A stretch of 5,428 nucleotides of DNA. Origin: Pseudanabaena sp. CAN_BIN31. GTDB lineage: Bacteria > Cyanobacteriota > Cyanobacteriia > Pseudanabaenales > Pseudanabaenaceae. The notes beneath the pieces were generated by a model that did not search any database, was not told the origin of the DNA, and saw only the letters and a list, made by a program, of their open reading frames with translations. Shown here piece after piece: positions 4,316-5,428 of this stretch (positions are counted from its first letter, which is position 1; each line of letters starts with the position of its first letter). Where the stretch lies: the NCBI GenBank assembly GCA_026785865.1, contig JAJAZG010000374.1, forward strand, positions 1 to 5,428, read 5' to 3'. A program made the translations under genes and the position numbers.

Positions 4316-4731
4316 GTCTTCGGAATACAGAAACTGGTGCAGTTTTAGAGCAAATGATTTTGCATTCCTTAATCTATGGTGGTTATCTTTCTCAATCACA
4401 GCAATATATTGGCAGTCGTCCGGGGGGAGGCAAGCACAAAATCGATGTGGTTGCAAATCGTGGCGATCGCAATGTTTTGATTTCGCTTAAATGGCAACAG
4501 GTGGGTGGGACTGCTGAACAAAAGGTTCCTTTTGAGGTGATTTGCTTGATGGATGCAATGGCACAAAATCCCAATTATCAAAAAGCATATTTAGTTCTCG
4601 GCGGCGAAGGCTGGACTTTGCGAGAGTTCTACATCTCAGGTGACTTGCAACAATATATTCCCTACGGCGATCGCGTTGAGATTGTCACCCTTGAGCGATT
4701 TATCATGAAAGCTAATACAGGCAAGCTTTAA
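4312..4731 (+). CDS. Small PD-(D/E)XK-like nuclease, putative restriction endonuclease partner
   Basis: A 139-residue protein, not recognised as a named enzyme. Its layout fits the PD-(D/E)XK nuclease fold: a helix with Glu13 (TGAVLEQMI), a glycine-rich turn GSRPGGG (34-40), a strand with Asp45 (HKIDVV), then a strand with Lys60 and Gln62 (VLISLKWQ), then GTAEQKVPFEV (66-76). The Asp-x12-x-x-Lys spacing matches what I recall for archaeal Holliday-junction resolvase Hjc. The residue two before the Lys is Ser58, not Glu or Asp; Glu69 or Glu75 may supply the missing carboxylate, as in the Cfr10I/NgoMIV group. The start ATG lies inside the methyltransferase stop region (ATGA overlap), so the two are translationally coupled. 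That, with the adenine methyltransferase, points to a type II restriction enzyme. At 139 residues it would be one of the smallest; a resolvase- or repair-type nuclease is the alternative. It has no signal peptide or membrane segment. The 3' end overlaps the convergent Uma2 gene by 4 bases. Confidence 0.75.
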   Translation: MSLRNTETGAVLEQMILHSLIYGGYLSQSQQYIGSRPGGGKHKIDVVANRGDRNVLISLKWQQVGGTAEQKVPFEVICLMDAMAQNPNYQKAYLVLGGEGWTLREFYISGDLQQYIPYGDRVEIVTLERFIMKANTGKL

Positions 4732-5288
4732 GCGTAAATATCCTGCCACATAAAAGTTATATCAGGAAAAGCAATCATAGAAAAAATATCATTCTGTTCA
4801 TAACGCTGCATCTTTTTATAGCCTAGTGCTGATGGTTGCGAATATCCTTCAATTACTCTTCTATTGATATCAAATAACCACATTTCAGGAATCCCCGCCA
4901 CTGCATAGAGTGGCATTTTGACTTCCCGATCATAAGCGATTGTGCTGTCTGCAACTTCGATAATTAATAAAATATCTGAAGGTATTGGTAGTGCATCTGC
5001 ATAGAAGTCTTCGCGCCGTTTGAGAATAACTAGATCGGGTTGTGGCTCTGAACCATTATCTAAAAGAATTGGGTTTTGCGACCAAATTTGGACTTTTCCC
5101 AACAAACGGCTAAAAAATAGCTCAGTTAAGCGAGTTACGCAAACCGCATGTTTTCTGCCGATAGGTGACATTTCTGCAATTTCTCCATTAATTAATTCAA
5201 GGCGATCGCCTTCCAAAAAAACACCAGCTTCATGCATCAGGTGATATTGCTCTGTTGTAAATTTGCGAGTAAGCAATTGAGCTTTCAT
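4728..5288 (-). CDS. Uma2-family PD-(D/E)XK endonuclease-like protein, third copy
   Basis: A 186-residue Uma2/DUF820 protein with the full active-site pattern: RLELINGEIAEMSP (29-42, Glu36), His47, Asp85 in QPDLVIL, Glu111 in IIEVADST and Lys124, followed by YAVAGIPEMWLFD (128-140). It is only distantly like the tandem pair at 1227-2393, with a different N-terminus (LTRKFTTEQYHLMHEAG) and no matching DNA blocks, so it is not part of that duplication. Function is unknown, as for the family generally. Its last 4 bases overlap the end of the small nuclease gene on the other strand, leaving no room for a terminator between the convergent genes. It starts 44 bases after the end of another minus-strand gene, so it could be read from that transcript. 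The Shine-Dalgarno is weak (GAGAA about 10 bases upstream). Confidence 0.9.
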   Translation of the reverse strand: MKAQLLTRKFTTEQYHLMHEAGVFLEGDRLELINGEIAEMSPIGRKHAVCVTRLTELFFSRLLGKVQIWSQNPILLDNGSEPQPDLVILKRREDFYADALPIPSDILLIIEVADSTIAYDREVKMPLYAVAGIPEMWLFDINRRVIEGYSQPSALGYKKMQRYEQNDIFSMIAFPDITFMWQDIYA

Positions 5289-5313
5289 AAAAATTAATTC
5301 TCATGACTAGGAA

Positions 5314-5319
5314 ACTATA
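5314..5319 (-). promoter_or_regulatory. Possible -10 element upstream of the third Uma2 gene
   Basis: TATAGT on the minus strand matches the -10 consensus at five of six positions and would give a leader of about 20 bases. No good -35 lies 16-18 bases further up. It sits between two near-identical direct repeats, TAGGAAACTA (5308-5317) and TTAGAAACTA (5320-5329) on the plus strand. Confidence 0.25.
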
Positions 5320-5332
5320 TTAGAAACTAAGG

Positions 5333-5428
5333 CTATTGCGGCTTTGTTGCAACCCTTGCTCGATACAACAACTTTTCGCCTTGCAGATAACCAACATAAC
5401 GCACGATCGCACTAGCACCCTCCTCTAG
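5333..5428 (-). CDS. Unidentified protein, C-terminal 31 residues (5' end outside window)
   Basis: Reading the minus strand from the last base gives an open frame of 31 codons ending at TAG (5335-5333). The peptide includes AIVRYVGYLQGEKLLYRARV and ends ATKPQ. Alternating hydrophobic residues suggest a beta-strand-rich end. I do not recognise the family. Support for coding is the unbroken frame to the window edge and protein-like composition; the fragment is short, so this is tentative. It ends 44 bases before the third Uma2 gene on the same strand. Confidence 0.5.
   Translation of the reverse strand, partial: LEEGASAIVRYVGYLQGEKLLYRARVATKPQ

Larger units (their letters stand above)
181..5209. 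repeat. HIP1 octamers GCGATCGC, 18 exact copies
   Basis: Exact copies begin at 181, 398, 717, 849, 936, 1741, 1855, 2103, 2341, 2616, 3039, 3087, 3638, 4145, 4248, 4463, 4667 and 5202. HIP1 is the highly iterated palindrome typical of many cyanobacterial genomes. Every copy lies inside a predicted gene and none is intergenic. Its centre is GATC within CGATCG. Confidence 0.95.

Noticed and set aside
1..5428. CRISPR array, tRNA or rRNA gene, insertion sequence
   Set aside because: No regularly spaced repeats, no tRNA-like cloverleaf in the short gaps, and no transposase-like reading frame were found.

Overview
The window looks like cyanobacterial chromosome. The strongest sign is 18 exact copies of the HIP1 octamer GCGATCGC in 5.4 kb, about one per 300 bases and all inside coding sequence. 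Three Uma2-family genes and a cyanobacterial-type ComB homologue support this. Genus cannot be fixed from the sequence; a Pseudanabaena-like filamentous lineage is only a guess.

Layout, left to right. Bases 1-216 are the 3' end of a plus-strand gene, read as class I lysyl-tRNA synthetase. A 73-base gap with hairpins separates it from a convergent minus-strand cluster. That cluster is transcribed from about 2430 down to 290: two tandem Uma2 paralogues (2393-1827 and 1793-1227), then an FTR1-type iron permease (1213-290). The short gaps (33 and 13 bases) suggest one transcript. Bases 2394-2555 form a divergent promoter region with a perfect 20-base palindrome touching the predicted -35 box of the Uma2 cluster. 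A predicted promoter for comB (2556-3272, 2-phosphosulfolactate phosphatase family) points the other way. After comB lies a perfect 29-bp stem with a 7-base loop (3292-3356).

Next is a two-gene plus-strand unit: a Dam/D12-class adenine methyltransferase (3434-4315) and, overlapping it by 4 bases, a 139-residue PD-(D/E)XK-like nuclease (4312-4731). This looks like a compact type II restriction-modification pair. A third, more distant Uma2 gene (5288-4728) converges on it with a 4-base overlap. The window ends in the last 31 codons of an unidentified minus-strand gene.

Most interesting points: the small nuclease has S-x-K where (D/E)-x-K is expected. The methyltransferase keeps the residues that in E. 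coli Dam read GATC, the core of HIP1, so a GATC-cutting partner would face a host genome full of targets. The two tandem Uma2 copies are in exact 600-base register, but the downstream copy has lost two active-site glutamates, one beside a perfect 27-base inverted repeat that its sister lacks.
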